Shown here: piece by piece, positions 1-7,687 of the stretch | Layout: every line of letters begins with the position of its first letter | Position numbering within the stretch: the stretch's first letter is position 1 | IMG/VR virus record: IMGVR_UViG_3300036820_000002 | Coordinates: 62,001 to 126,000 of that record | Origin: a virus | Length of the DNA: 64,000 nucleotides | Strand: one strand, 5' to 3' | Program-made: the position numbers and the translations under genes | The notes under the pieces: generated by a model | What the model was told of the DNA's origin: nothing | Database searches by the model: none | The model's input: the letters and a program-made list of their open reading frames with translations, nothing else

Positions 1-478
1 GATCGTAGGGGCGGAAAGCCTCGATGGCTTCCTCCTGCAGGTCCCCGTCACGGATCGCGGCCTCAGTCGTCGGGCCCAGGTAAGGGTGCGGGGGAACCAC
101 CAGGATCGTGTGGTACCAGGAGCCGCCCGTGTCGGTCCAGTGCAGGAATTTCTTGTTCACGGGCACGATGACGCACCCGAATTCGAGGATGCGGGAGTAT
201 TCCGCGTCATTCCCGGCAATGGCGGTGGCCCGCATCCCTGAATGGGCGGGACGCACGTACATGCTGGACGCCAGGTTCCCCGAGGCGTAGGCCGGCGGGC
301 GTCCCGGGCCCTGCCGGTACCATTCCCCGGGGGCGTGGGAGGACTGGCGCAGCGTGTCTTCCGCAGTCCGCAGCGCGACGTAGCGGGCCATCGCGGTGGC
401 GGCAGCCGGGGCGCCGCCCCGGGTCAGCTGGGCGATGTCCTGCCAGAGGTCAAGGCTCTCCTCGAAGGTGATGCTCAC
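1..478 (-). CDS. HK97 gp10-like tail completion protein (partial)
   Basis: Open from a GTG at 478 to the window edge, so the C-terminus is missing (159 codons seen). The GTG overlaps the upstream glycosyltransferase stop by four bases (GTGA), indicating translational coupling. Visible features are a conserved stretch with NLASSM, then EYSRILEFG, a tryptophan pair and the ending motif PPHPYLGPTTEAA. These are hallmarks of the HK97 gp10 / minor tail protein family that finishes the head-proximal tail end. Family assignment is by motif pattern only. It follows the tail chaperone genes rather than preceding the tail tube, which is a slightly unusual order. Confidence 0.72.
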   Translation of the reverse strand, partial: MSITFEESLDLWQDIAQLTRGGAPAAATAMARYVALRTAEDTLRQSSHAPGEWYRQGPGRPPAYASGNLASSMYVRPAHSGMRATAIAGNDAEYSRILEFGCVIVPVNKKFLHWTDTGGSWYHTILVVPPHPYLGPTTEAAIRDGDLQEEAIEAFRPYD

Positions 479-1632
479 GCTTTCTTTTTCTTCTCCATCC
501 GGTCCAGCAGCTCCTCGATGGCGGGCTTCATGTAGAGCCGCGCGACCAGGTCGGCGTCATAAGACAGAGCGTGGTCGCGGAGGAGGTCGCGCAGCTCGCT
601 GCGGCTGCCGTCACGGCGCTGCTGCCAGGCCTGCTCATAGGCTGCCGTGATCCCCGGTACCGACGGGCGGGTCCACCAGCCCTTGTGCACGCCGTTCCAG
701 AAGGGTTCCCCGGGAACCTGGGTTCCCAGCGGGTTCAGCTCCTCCATCGCCGAGCAGGCGGTGGTGATCACCGGGGTGCCGCAGGCCTGCGCCTCGACGA
801 CAGGCAGCCCGAAGCCCTCTCCGTAGGAGCAGTTGGTCAGCACGTCCAGGGCGCCGTACCAGCCCGCCAGCTCGCCGGGCTGGACCAGGCCGCAGGAGTA
901 GCGGTACTGGTCCACGGCGCGGACCCGGTCGGTGATGCCGAGATTCTCGGCGAGGGCGTCCAGGTCCTGGCCTCCGTCGGTGTGAATGCCGGTATGCAGG
1001 GCCAGCAGCCCTTCGGGGTGGCGCTGCAGGAACTGCGCGAAGGCGAGCATCTGCTCGGGGATGGCCTTGCGGATCGCGTCGTTGTTAGCGGAGTTCATCC
1101 CCACGACGAAATCCCCCGGCTCGATGCCGAGGGCGGCGCGGGCCGCCTCCCGGTCGGCCGGGGGGGTGAAGACGGAGGTGTCGATGCCGTGAGGCACGTA
1201 AAGAGGGCGCAGTCCCGCTGTCGCGAACCGGTCATAGCCGAACCGCGACATCGCGATCAGCTCCGACCCGGCCGCGTCGACGACATGGCGGTCCGCCAGC
1301 GACATCGGGCGGCAGTCCGAGGGCAGCCAGTGTGCCAGCGGCAGCCCCTTGAGCACAGCGGGGTCCAGTACCCAGATGTCACCCAGGGTGATGACCAGGT
1401 CAGGCCTGAGCGCCTGCGCGTGCTGAGCGAGGGACTGGGAGCAATACGAGTGCCCGAACCCTGGCATCACGGTGACGTCCTGCCATCCGGTCGGGGACCC
1501 GGACAGCCCCCAGTAGGAACTTACCGTCACCGAGTGGCCCATCTGCGTCAGCTTGCGCACCCAGACTGCCGTCTGGGTGCCGTAGCCGCTCGCTGCCCAG
1601 GGGGCTGTTGAATGCCAGAGGATAGTGCTCAT
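475..1632 (-). CDS. GT-B fold glycosyltransferase, family 4-like
   Basis: A 385-residue protein with an N-terminal acceptor-binding half (STAPWAASGYGTQT near the start, typical of GT4 glycine-rich loops) and a C-terminal nucleotide-sugar half. The motif EGFGLPVVEAQACGTPVI around residues 270-290 is the classic EX7E donor-binding signature. It probably transfers a sugar from a nucleotide donor to a virion protein, phage DNA or host envelope component. It sits between the tail chaperones and a gp10-like gene and is coupled to the latter. A second, GT-A type, transferase and a nucleotidyltransferase at 7.7-9.1 kb suggest a shared glycosylation route. The acceptor is unknown. Confidence 0.85.
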   Translation of the reverse strand: MSTILWHSTAPWAASGYGTQTAVWVRKLTQMGHSVTVSSYWGLSGSPTGWQDVTVMPGFGHSYCSQSLAQHAQALRPDLVITLGDIWVLDPAVLKGLPLAHWLPSDCRPMSLADRHVVDAAGSELIAMSRFGYDRFATAGLRPLYVPHGIDTSVFTPPADREAARAALGIEPGDFVVGMNSANNDAIRKAIPEQMLAFAQFLQRHPEGLLALHTGIHTDGGQDLDALAENLGITDRVRAVDQYRYSCGLVQPGELAGWYGALDVLTNCSYGEGFGLPVVEAQACGTPVITTACSAMEELNPLGTQVPGEPFWNGVHKGWWTRPSVPGITAAYEQAWQQRRDGSRSELRDLLRDHALSYDADLVARLYMKPAIEELLDRMEKKKKA

Positions 1633-1652
1633 GCGCGGTTCTTCTCCGGGGT

Positions 1653-2254
1653 TCAGTCGTCAGAATGAAGCTCCCGGTAGGTACTGATCGCCTCTGCTTT
1701 CGCGTCGGCCATCACCGGCAGCCAGAACATTTCATCGAGATCGAGCCTGTCGACGGTGCGCGGATCCCAGTGGTGCAGGTCGGCGAACCGGTCATAGGCC
1801 CACATCCGCTCCGGCATCCCGGCTGGCGGACCGGGGGCGAACTGGGGCGGGTATCCCTGGTAGTAATGCAGGTAGACCGAGGTCAGCTGACGTCCTGCTT
1901 TTTTGGGTCCGGTGCCGTGCGCCCCGAGATCTTGTCCATCAGCGGTTGCACGGCTTCCTCTATCAGGGAGTAGTCATCCAGGTCCATGCAGCCGCCGATC
2001 ACCGCGTCAGCGGCTGCCATGGAGTTCTGGCCGGGAACCGGCACCGGGTAGCTCCAGGCGGTGATGATGCGCCCGAGCAGTGCATTGCGCATGTCGTTCT
2101 GCAGCGCCAGGAAGCTGGTACGCTGCTTCCCGTCGCCGGTCTCGACGAGGGCGGCCTCCTGGACCTCGAAACGGTCCTGGGCCATCAGCTTGTCCCGGAA
2201 CTCCACCCAGTGGGGGGTCCCGTCGGGCTGAAGGCTGGCCATGTCAATGCGCAT
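1653..2254 (-). CDS. Tail assembly chaperone gpGT-like, made by -1 frameshift
   Basis: The G-frame (2254 to about 1899) is continued by a -1 frame that stays open to a TGA at 1655-1653. The shift site is A AAA AAG at plus coordinates 1904-1898, in the correct X XXY YYZ register. After the slip the frame reads AGRQLTSVYLHYYQGYPPQ and ends in STYRELHSDD, adding 81 residues rich in aromatics (EMFWLPVMADA). No good independent start precedes the T segment. Siphophage tail chaperones downstream of the tail tube gene are known to be made this way. The sequence and position are seen; the frameshift itself is inferred. Confidence 0.85.
1883..2254 (-). CDS. Tail assembly chaperone gpG-like
   Basis: A 123-residue zero-frame product, ending in PDPKKQDVS with the slippery codons just before the stop. 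It lies immediately after the tail tube gene and before the expected tape measure region, the standard place for the G chaperone that binds tape measure protein during tail assembly. Sequence content (EFRDKLMAQDRFEVQEA, and an acidic DLDDYSLIEEAVQPLMDKI tail) fits the family loosely. The short product should predominate, with a minority frameshifted GT form. Confidence 0.8.
   Translation of the reverse strand: MRIDMASLQPDGTPHWVEFRDKLMAQDRFEVQEAALVETGDGKQRTSFLALQNDMRNALLGRIITAWSYPVPVPGQNSMAAADAVIGGCMDLDDYSLIEEAVQPLMDKISGRTAPDPKKQDVS
1898..1904 (-). promoter_or_regulatory. Programmed -1 frameshift slippery heptamer
   Basis: Minus-strand heptamer A AAA AAG, aligned to zero-frame codons CCA AAA AAG about 12 nt before the gpG stop. 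The -1 frame is open for 82 codons beyond it. This is one of the most efficient bacterial slippery sequences. Confidence 0.85.
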
Positions 2255-2279
2255 CCGCGTCTCCTGGATGTAGGGCGGT

Positions 2280-3578
2280 TCAGTAGGTGGGGGTCGAGTT
2301 GGTCAGCGTGATGGTGCCGGGGCCCAGTCCGCCGGAGCCGCCGACGTCAGTAGCGTTCGCGACACCTTCGAAGCTGTTGCTGTAAGCGATCAGCTGCTTG
2401 CTCCGGTTGATCTTCGACTTGATGTTCGCCGTCTGGGAGGCGGTGAAGACCAGGGTGAACGGGGTACCGGAGTTCGGGATGCCGGTGTTGGTGACAGTGA
2501 CCGTCATCGGGCCCTGCGCGTTCAGCAGCATCATGTCCAGCGGCTGCTCGGTGTTGGTCGGGTCCCAGTCGACCATCCCGGTCAGGTTCAGCGGCCCTCT
2601 CGCGATGACGAACGGTGCCTGGATGCCCTGGACGGTCCAGTAGACCTGAGTTGCCCGCACGAAGCTGAAGCTGAAGTTCCCGATCTGGTTGATGCTGGCG
2701 CCCAGGATGGACATCGTGGTGTTCCAGTTCGGGATGGGCCGGGAGTTGGTGGTCACGTTGGTGACCGCCGAGGTCGCCGGGGTGGACAGCCAGGTTTCCC
2801 CCGCCATCTTGATGCTCAGCAGCTGCTCGGCATTACCGCTGAAATCGATGTTCTTCAGTACCCCGGACGGGTACTGGCGGGCACCGTAAGTGTTGGTGGG
2901 CGCGGTGCCGTAGGTGGCGTTGGTGTAGGTATTTACGATGTTGGTGACATCGGTGAACGTGTGGGTCGGCGGCTGCGCACCGTAGGCGCCGCCGTAGCCC
3001 AGCGCCGAGTTCAGGGCCGCGAATTTATGGGTGTACGGGCCGGTCACCGTGTTGACGGTCTGGCCGGTCGGGTGCGTGAACCGCAGCGGGTTGTTGGCAA
3101 AATTGATCACGTTGCTGGCGGCGGTCGTGGTGATCACCACGACCTCGCTGGTGGAGAGGGTGCCGATCTGGATGACGGCGGTCGCCGTGTACTGAGTCGG
3201 CGGGGTGGTGCCCAGCGTCATCGAGGTCGCGCCGACTGCCAGCGCGCTGTTCGCCGTCGCCGGGTTAGCGGCACCGGTCCCGGTGGTGGACAGGTCCCCG
3301 AACAGGTTGTCCATGAAGTACCCGTGGGAATCCAGGAAGTTGGGGCCGCCGAAGGAGAACGTCGCCGACTCCACGCCCAGAGTCTCGTAGAACAGGTTGG
3401 TCATCGAGCCACGGATCGCGTTGTCCTTCAGGAACTTCGGCGTGTCCTCCGGCTCGAAGGTGTTCTGGTCCAGCGGGTGCGTGATCACCGGGTTGACGCA
3501 GGTGCCTACGGTCAGCTCGCGGGCAACTCCGAGCCACGACAGGACGCCTGGATAGATGTTCGGTCCGCCAAGGGCCAC
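2280..3578 (-). CDS. Major tail tube protein
   Basis: A 432-residue beta-rich protein with GTG start in the recurring CGTGTGGCC context behind GAGGAA. The N-terminus (GPNIYPGVLSWLGVARELTV, a run of FEPEDTPKFLKD and RGSMTNLFYETLGVESA) resembles actinophage tail tube subunits. The middle, about residues 100-200, contains a Thr/Val/Gly-rich segment (AVGATSMTLGTTPPTQ) repeated in style elsewhere in this virion, probably an inserted surface domain. Located directly before the G/GT pair, as expected. No enzymatic role is expected; it polymerises into the tail tube. Confidence 0.8.
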   Translation of the reverse strand: MALGGPNIYPGVLSWLGVARELTVGTCVNPVITHPLDQNTFEPEDTPKFLKDNAIRGSMTNLFYETLGVESATFSFGGPNFLDSHGYFMDNLFGDLSTTGTGAANPATANSALAVGATSMTLGTTPPTQYTATAVIQIGTLSTSEVVVITTTAASNVINFANNPLRFTHPTGQTVNTVTGPYTHKFAALNSALGYGGAYGAQPPTHTFTDVTNIVNTYTNATYGTAPTNTYGARQYPSGVLKNIDFSGNAEQLLSIKMAGETWLSTPATSAVTNVTTNSRPIPNWNTTMSILGASINQIGNFSFSFVRATQVYWTVQGIQAPFVIARGPLNLTGMVDWDPTNTEQPLDMMLLNAQGPMTVTVTNTGIPNSGTPFTLVFTASQTANIKSKINRSKQLIAYSNSFEGVANATDVGGSGGLGPGTITLTNSTPTY

Positions 3579-3581
3579 ACG

Positions 3582-3827
3582 TTATTCCTCTCCGCCCTCA
3601 GGCTGGTCCGCGCTCGGGGCGCTGTTTTTCGCAGCCTTGGTGCTGCTGTCTTTCACTGTCACCGGGGTCACGGTGAAACGGCCGTCGGTGGGAACGTCAG
3701 AGGCCGTTCCCCCGGCCGGGACGATGTCATAGGAACTGCCGGGGACGCAGGTCAGCGTCTTCCCGGTATCCGCATCGAGATACCCCGGGTAGGTCATGAC
3801 CTCATGGCCCGCGTAGGTTACGAGCAC
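3582..3827 (-). CDS. Small hypothetical virion-module protein
   Basis: An 81-residue protein, GTG start with GGAGAGT directly upstream, four bases before the tail tube gene start. It has an N-terminal beta-like half (MLVTYAGHEVMTYPGYLD) and a low-complexity C-terminus ending in QPEGGEE. I do not recognise a family. Its position between the tail terminator-like gene and tail tube suggests a connector, chaperone or decoration role. Confidence 0.65.
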   Translation of the reverse strand: MLVTYAGHEVMTYPGYLDADTGKTLTCVPGSSYDIVPAGGTASDVPTDGRFTVTPVTVKDSSTKAAKNSAPSADQPEGGEE

Positions 3828-3836
3828 ACTCTCCTT

Positions 3837-4352
3837 TTACGCTTGGAAGATTTCCCAGATGGAGACGGTGATCAGCGCGTCATAGCGCTTGCGTCGCTGA
3901 TCGGCGAGGGATTCCACGCCCAGGCGGTAGGTCATGATCTCGCCGGTGTTATACAGCGTTGAGGTCAGTTCCGTATTGGGGTCGGTGATGTACACCGGGT
4001 TCGGCTGGCTGAAGCGCATCGCGAACATGACGGCATCCACCATTCCCGGGAAGATAGGGTCCTGCTGGACTCCCGATCCCCCTGACGTCCAGGTGATGTA
4101 GACGTCGGTGCGGTGCAGGATGCCTTTAGTCCCCGAGGAGGTGCCCACCCCGGTATTACGGGGAATGGTGCCGCCGAGATCGGCGCTGCGGTTCTCCTCA
4201 CCGTCGGCGGGCCATATGTACAGCGCCGGGATCGACGTCTGGATTCTCGGGTCCGGCGGGGTGATGAATGCCCGCGCATCCGGTTGCCCGTAGGGCATCG
4301 GCAGCTGGTCCAGCAGGTTCAGCAAGAATGACTGCGCGACGACAATGCCCAT
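3837..4352 (-). CDS. Tail terminator-like / neck protein
   Basis: 171 residues, ATG start. The layout (a helical start QSFLLNLLDQLPMPYG, a central beta region ALYIWPADGEENR, then RTDVYITWTSGG, and ending ADQRRKRYDALITVSIWEIF) is like minor capsid or tail terminator proteins that cap the tail tube. It lies between the head-tail connector and the tail tube, the normal position. The assignment rests on order and general pattern, not a clear motif. Confidence 0.6.
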   Translation of the reverse strand: MGIVVAQSFLLNLLDQLPMPYGQPDARAFITPPDPRIQTSIPALYIWPADGEENRSADLGGTIPRNTGVGTSSGTKGILHRTDVYITWTSGGSGVQQDPIFPGMVDAVMFAMRFSQPNPVYITDPNTELTSTLYNTGEIMTYRLGVESLADQRRKRYDALITVSIWEIFQA

Positions 4353-4403
4353 GCAGGGGGCCTTTCCGGGATAAAAAAAACCCCTGATGGATTTATACCA
4401 GGT

Positions 4404-4619
4404 TTATGCCCGGCGCGCTTTCTGCGCCTTCTGGGCTTTCTGCGCCTTCGGGGAGCCGACCGGGCCCTCGGACGACGACTCGTATTCCTGGTGCAGGATC
4501 TGCAGCTGCTGCAGGTACTGCTGGCGGGCCATCATCCGCTGCTCGCGGTACAGGGCGCGGGCATTGCGGCGGCGCATGCTCAGCGCCGACATCCTGCGGT
4601 TCACCGGGGTCGATGCCAT
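4404..4619 (-). CDS. Small basic protein of the connector module
   Basis: 71 residues filling the gap between connector and terminator genes on the same strand. It is strongly basic and helical (RRMSALSMRRRNARALYR, MMARQQYLQQLQILHQEY) and ends with a triple AQK repeat followed by ARRA. It could be a nucleic-acid-binding or assembly protein. No family recognised. The next gene starts 51 bases further on, after an A-rich spacer. Confidence 0.6.
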   Translation of the reverse strand: MASTPVNRRMSALSMRRRNARALYREQRMMARQQYLQQLQILHQEYESSSEGPVGSPKAQKAQKAQKARRA

Positions 4620-4629
4620 GAAAATCGCC

Positions 4630-5631
4630 TTAGACCGTGCGCCGGAACGGGTGGCAGAGGAGCTCGGCCTCGGTATTCAGGCCGGTGATGTCACCGCCGG
4701 TCGCCTGCGAATGGCCGCCGATGTCGTGGATGGTGGTGGAGGTGGCGCCGCGTACCAGTGCCTCGGCGGTCGCGAACAGGATGCACGCCTCCTCGATGGA
4801 CGCCGGCAGGGAAGTAATCAGCGTCCCCGCCTCATGGGGGTAGACCAGGGGCGTGGCCAGGGTCAGCGTGCCCGGTCCCGTTTTTACTGATGCCGACGTG
4901 ACGCGGACGGCCTCCTGCTGACCGGAGTCGGGGATCCGCCCGGTAGCCCCGGTGTAGGTCCCGTAGTAATTGGTGACCGCCCAGCCGGTGGTGTCATCGA
5001 CGGTGATGACGCTGTCCCCGGCATCAGCTGAGACCGTGACCTCGCTGTGCGGCCACCCGTTGATGTAGCTCACCTGGACAGCCCACCCGTTACGGCCGTA
5101 AGCCCAGGTGATGTAGCCGGGAGCCAGGATGACGGCCTGGCCTCCCTGGGCGCTGCCGCCGGGGGCGCTGCTGCCGTAGATTCCGATCGGGGGAGTTTCC
5201 GGCTCGAAGTAGCCGGCCGGGACGCTGGTCCAGCTGCGCGGCCACATGTTGTTCGGGCAGGTCTGCACTGCCGTGACTTCCAGCACCGGCCAGCGGGCCA
5301 GGATCAGCCGTGCGTTATATCCCGCTCCGCCCCAGTAGGGGGTCGGGGAGGAGCCGCCGCCGCCGGGCCCGACGGTGACCTTGAAGTCGGGGCCGTGGAG
5401 CAGCTCGTCATCGGCAGTGGCGCGGAGCGTCTGGTTGCAGTAGCCGTCGACCTTGGCTGTCGCGCGGGCGCACATGTTCCAGATCTCGTTCTGGGTCTGC
5501 GCGGGAGTGGCGTCGTCCCAGGGGGTAATCGTCGTCCAGTCGATGCCGGTAAAGTAGGCGCCGATTGCAATGTTACGGGGGAAATGTAAGGAGCTAGCCC
5601 GAAGGGCAATGGCGTTGACATAAGGCATCAC
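4630..5631 (-). CDS. Head-tail connector protein
   Basis: 333 residues. The C-terminal part (LPASIEEACILFATAEAL, ATSTTIHDIGGHSQATGGD) matches the helical pattern of phage head-tail connector/adaptor proteins that bind the portal vertex. A repeated beta segment around residues 200-260 (VTVSADAGDSVITVDDTTGW) is a common inserted domain in actinophage structural proteins. The start at 5631 overlaps the upstream zinc protein by 38 bases; a later start is possible. Confidence 0.72.
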   Translation of the reverse strand: MMPYVNAIALRASSLHFPRNIAIGAYFTGIDWTTITPWDDATPAQTQNEIWNMCARATAKVDGYCNQTLRATADDELLHGPDFKVTVGPGGGGSSPTPYWGGAGYNARLILARWPVLEVTAVQTCPNNMWPRSWTSVPAGYFEPETPPIGIYGSSAPGGSAQGGQAVILAPGYITWAYGRNGWAVQVSYINGWPHSEVTVSADAGDSVITVDDTTGWAVTNYYGTYTGATGRIPDSGQQEAVRVTSASVKTGPGTLTLATPLVYPHEAGTLITSLPASIEEACILFATAEALVRGATSTTIHDIGGHSQATGGDITGLNTEAELLCHPFRRTV

Positions 5632-5836
5632 CTCCCTCCGTGACCTGGTAAGCTACTGAGCCTTTCTTCTGGGCCCGGTCGCATTTAGTGCAGATCCACC
5701 CGTCTTTCCAGACGGAATGCTTTTCGCAGATGTCCTCGCGGCAGCGGTTGCACTGGGCCCAGGGGGCGGCTGTCCGGGCGGCGCGGCCCCGTTTAGGCCC
5801 GCCGCACCTCCTGCACAGCCCCGGGGCCCGTGACAT
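5594..5836 (-). CDS. Small zinc-ribbon protein
   Basis: 80 residues with paired cysteines CRRCGG, CNRC, CEKH and CTKC, enough for two zinc sites. ATG start. It lies between a second zinc-ribbon protein and the connector, overlapping the connector start. The role is unknown; small zinc proteins are frequent in actinophage head modules. Confidence 0.65.
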   Translation of the reverse strand: MSRAPGLCRRCGGPKRGRAARTAAPWAQCNRCREDICEKHSVWKDGWICTKCDRAQKKGSVAYQVTEGGDALCQRHCPSG

Positions 5837-5851
5837 CTAATCTCGCGGTCC

Positions 5852-6484
5852 TCATGCAGCCTCCAGGCGCATGATCATCTCGTCTTTGGTGCCCTTATCG
5901 GGGAGATCCTTCTCCCGGCACATTTTGCGCAGCGTCTGCACGTGGAGCCGGTCTAGCGGGATAACTGCTTCCGGAGCGGCTTCTACCTGTGCACGCGCGT
6001 TCATCGCCGCCCCGCATTCGGCGCAGAACTTGGCCCCGGCGGCATTGTCGTGGCCGTTGACGCACAGCATCGTGCCGTAGAGGATCCCGGCGGGGAGTTC
6101 CTTCTCCAGTAGCCACATCGCCTCGACGGGGACGTTGACCCCGGTAGCGCGGATCGCGGCCAGTGCCTGCAGCATCTGGATCTGCTGGCTGCCGCGCTCG
6201 GCGCGGACGTGGTTGACGGCCGCCTCATCGGGGGTCAGGGGGACGGAATCAGGGGTCGAGGACCACAGCGGATCAGCGTCAGCGACGCGCTCCTGCTTCG
6301 CCGGGATGCCCGCCTTCGGGTCGCCGGGGGTCGTCTTGAGGATGCGCTGCTTGCGATCTCCCTTGAGGTAGCCTTCACAGGAGGGGCAGTCCAGCCGGAA
6401 TGCTTTGTCAGGAGCGCCACGGGTCACCGTCCGGGAATGGGAGGCTCCGCAGCCGCCTGCCGACGCCGGCACGGAAATGTGCAT
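5852..6484 (-). CDS. Zinc-ribbon protein with SAP-like C-terminus
   Basis: 210 residues from the ATG at 6484. A CPSC pair lies about residue 35 and a rubredoxin-like knuckle, CVNGHDNAAGAKFCAECG, near residues 145-165. The last 35 residues (LDRLHVQTLRKMCREK then KGTKDEMIMRLEAA) match the helix-extended-helix SAP/HeH pattern used to bind DNA. The frame is open further upstream, but that extension only mirrors the opposing exonuclease gene. It is likely a DNA-binding virion or packaging accessory protein. Confidence 0.75.
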   Translation of the reverse strand: MHISVPASAGGCGASHSRTVTRGAPDKAFRLDCPSCEGYLKGDRKQRILKTTPGDPKAGIPAKQERVADADPLWSSTPDSVPLTPDEAAVNHVRAERGSQQIQMLQALAAIRATGVNVPVEAMWLLEKELPAGILYGTMLCVNGHDNAAGAKFCAECGAAMNARAQVEAAPEAVIPLDRLHVQTLRKMCREKDLPDKGTKDEMIMRLEAA

Positions 6485-6547
6485 GACATCGGAGCGCGCG
6501 TAAAGGACCAACGGAATCAGTTCCTCTCGGGAGAACGGGAAAAGAAA

Positions 6548-7057
6548 ATGGATACGGACAGGCTTGTCTTCGTCGACTGCGAGGCACGCGGCGCGAGCTC
6601 GTTTTCCGGGGTGATGACGGAATTTGCCGCCGGGTACTACCGGACCCGGGACACTTTCCACGGGCGCCTGCATGAAGGCAGCCCCGACCCGGCTAACCCG
6701 GCCGTTCCGCTCCCGGGGAAGCGCATCGCCTCCGACCTGGAGGTCGCCACCCGTCTCTCCGGGTGGATCGCGCAGCGGCTGGGCGGGGCGCGGCCTGTTT
6801 TCGTCAGCGACAATCCGGCCTATGACTGGCAGTGGGTGGCCGCGATGTATGACAGGGCGGGGATAGCGAACCCGTTCGGGCATTCCGGCCGCCGTATCGG
6901 TGACTTCTGGGCCGGGGTGACCAGGGACTGGCGGAATACGCAGCAATGGAAGCAGTTCCGCGTCACCCGTCATGACCACAATCCGGTTAATGACGTCCTG
7001 GGGAACATGGAGGCGTTCGCCCAGATCCTGGACCGGATGGAAACAGGGATGATCTAG
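6548..7057 (+). CDS. DEDDh-type 3'-5' exonuclease, Rv2179c-like
   Basis: 169 residues from an ATG preceded by a purine-rich GGGAAAAGAAA tract. The three exonuclease motifs are visible: VFVDCEARG (D-x-E) at residues 6-14, SDNPAYDWQW in the middle, and HDHNPVNDVLGNMEAF (H-x-x-x-x-D type) near the end. This fits the small 3'-5' exoribonuclease family typified by Rv2179c that many actinophages carry. It is the only plus-strand gene inside the 26-kb minus-strand late block, and its stop interlocks with the opposing gene in a shared CTAG. Probable role: RNA or DNA turnover during infection. Confidence 0.85.
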   Translation: MDTDRLVFVDCEARGASSFSGVMTEFAAGYYRTRDTFHGRLHEGSPDPANPAVPLPGKRIASDLEVATRLSGWIAQRLGGARPVFVSDNPAYDWQWVAAMYDRAGIANPFGHSGRRIGDFWAGVTRDWRNTQQWKQFRVTRHDHNPVNDVLGNMEAFAQILDRMETGMI

Positions 7058-7377
7058 GGCTGGTACTCGCCGGGGAGGGAATGGTCCATCTCCGGCTCCG
7101 GGACGGTCGGGCCGTGGCCTTTCGGGCACTGCCGGGTCCAGGAATGCCAGAGGGTGTTGCAGGTGCGGCACCACATGCCCGGCGGTGACTTCCGCACGTA
7201 GAATTTCTCCGGCCCGGCGTCGACGAGTCCGGCGTTCGCGTAATCCTGGTTCCTCAGCTTCTTCAGCTGCCGGGGGTCCTCGATGCTCACGAAGCTGCCG
7301 GGGCCTCGCTCGGCCATGAATTTCTGGTTGCCGTCAGCGAACCCGGCGCAGCCGGGAGGAAGCTGGATCCTGGGCAA
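7054..7377 (-). CDS. Small zinc-binding protein
   Basis: 107 residues, TTG start placed six bases after AAAGGA. It contains one zinc knuckle (CRTCNTLW and CPKGH) around residues 70-90 and an N-terminal half that resembles a short virion protein (QKFMAERGPGSFVSI). It ends in the CTAG shared with the exonuclease gene. Family unknown. Confidence 0.65.
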   Translation of the reverse strand: MPRIQLPPGCAGFADGNQKFMAERGPGSFVSIEDPRQLKKLRNQDYANAGLVDAGPEKFYVRKSPPGMWCRTCNTLWHSWTRQCPKGHGPTVPEPEMDHSLPGEYQP

Positions 7378-7387
7378 TGCGCGTCCT

Positions 7388-7678
7388 TTAGAAGTTAGTG
7401 GAGACGATGTACTGGATGGATGTCGCGGACGCGGCGGCCGTGGAGCCGGTGGTCCCGTAGAGCTGCTGGCCCCTGCTCCCGACGAACGCAGTGAAGCTGG
7501 TCGGGAGGGAATGGCACTGCATCCCGTTCGCGGACGTGACAGCCGTGGACGTCCCGATCCATACCGGGACGGCGCTCAGGTTGTAGAAGGTGACGGCGCA
7601 GGAACTGGCCGGCACCGCGAACAGGAATGTCCCGGTCGTCCCGCTCGGGACGGTCGCCTGTCCCATGACAATCGCCAC
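7388..7678 (-). CDS. Small beta-rich virion protein, possible decoration protein
   Basis: 96 residues, GTG start after AGGAG. The composition is Ser/Thr/Ala/Val-rich with alternating beta pattern (SSCAVTFYNLSAVPVWIG, TSIQYIVSTNF). Its layout is similar to the product at 9,636-9,935, which points to a shared decoration/coat-type fold. Function is inferred from context and composition. Confidence 0.6.
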   Translation of the reverse strand: MAIVMGQATVPSGTTGTFLFAVPASSCAVTFYNLSAVPVWIGTSTAVTSANGMQCHSLPTSFTAFVGSRGQQLYGTTGSTAAASATSIQYIVSTNF

Positions 7679-7687
7679 ATGGCTCCT

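Noticed and set aside
6485-7174. Upstream extension of the zinc/SAP protein frame on the minus strand
   Set aside because: It only mirrors the exonuclease gene on the opposite strand; coding features begin at 6484.
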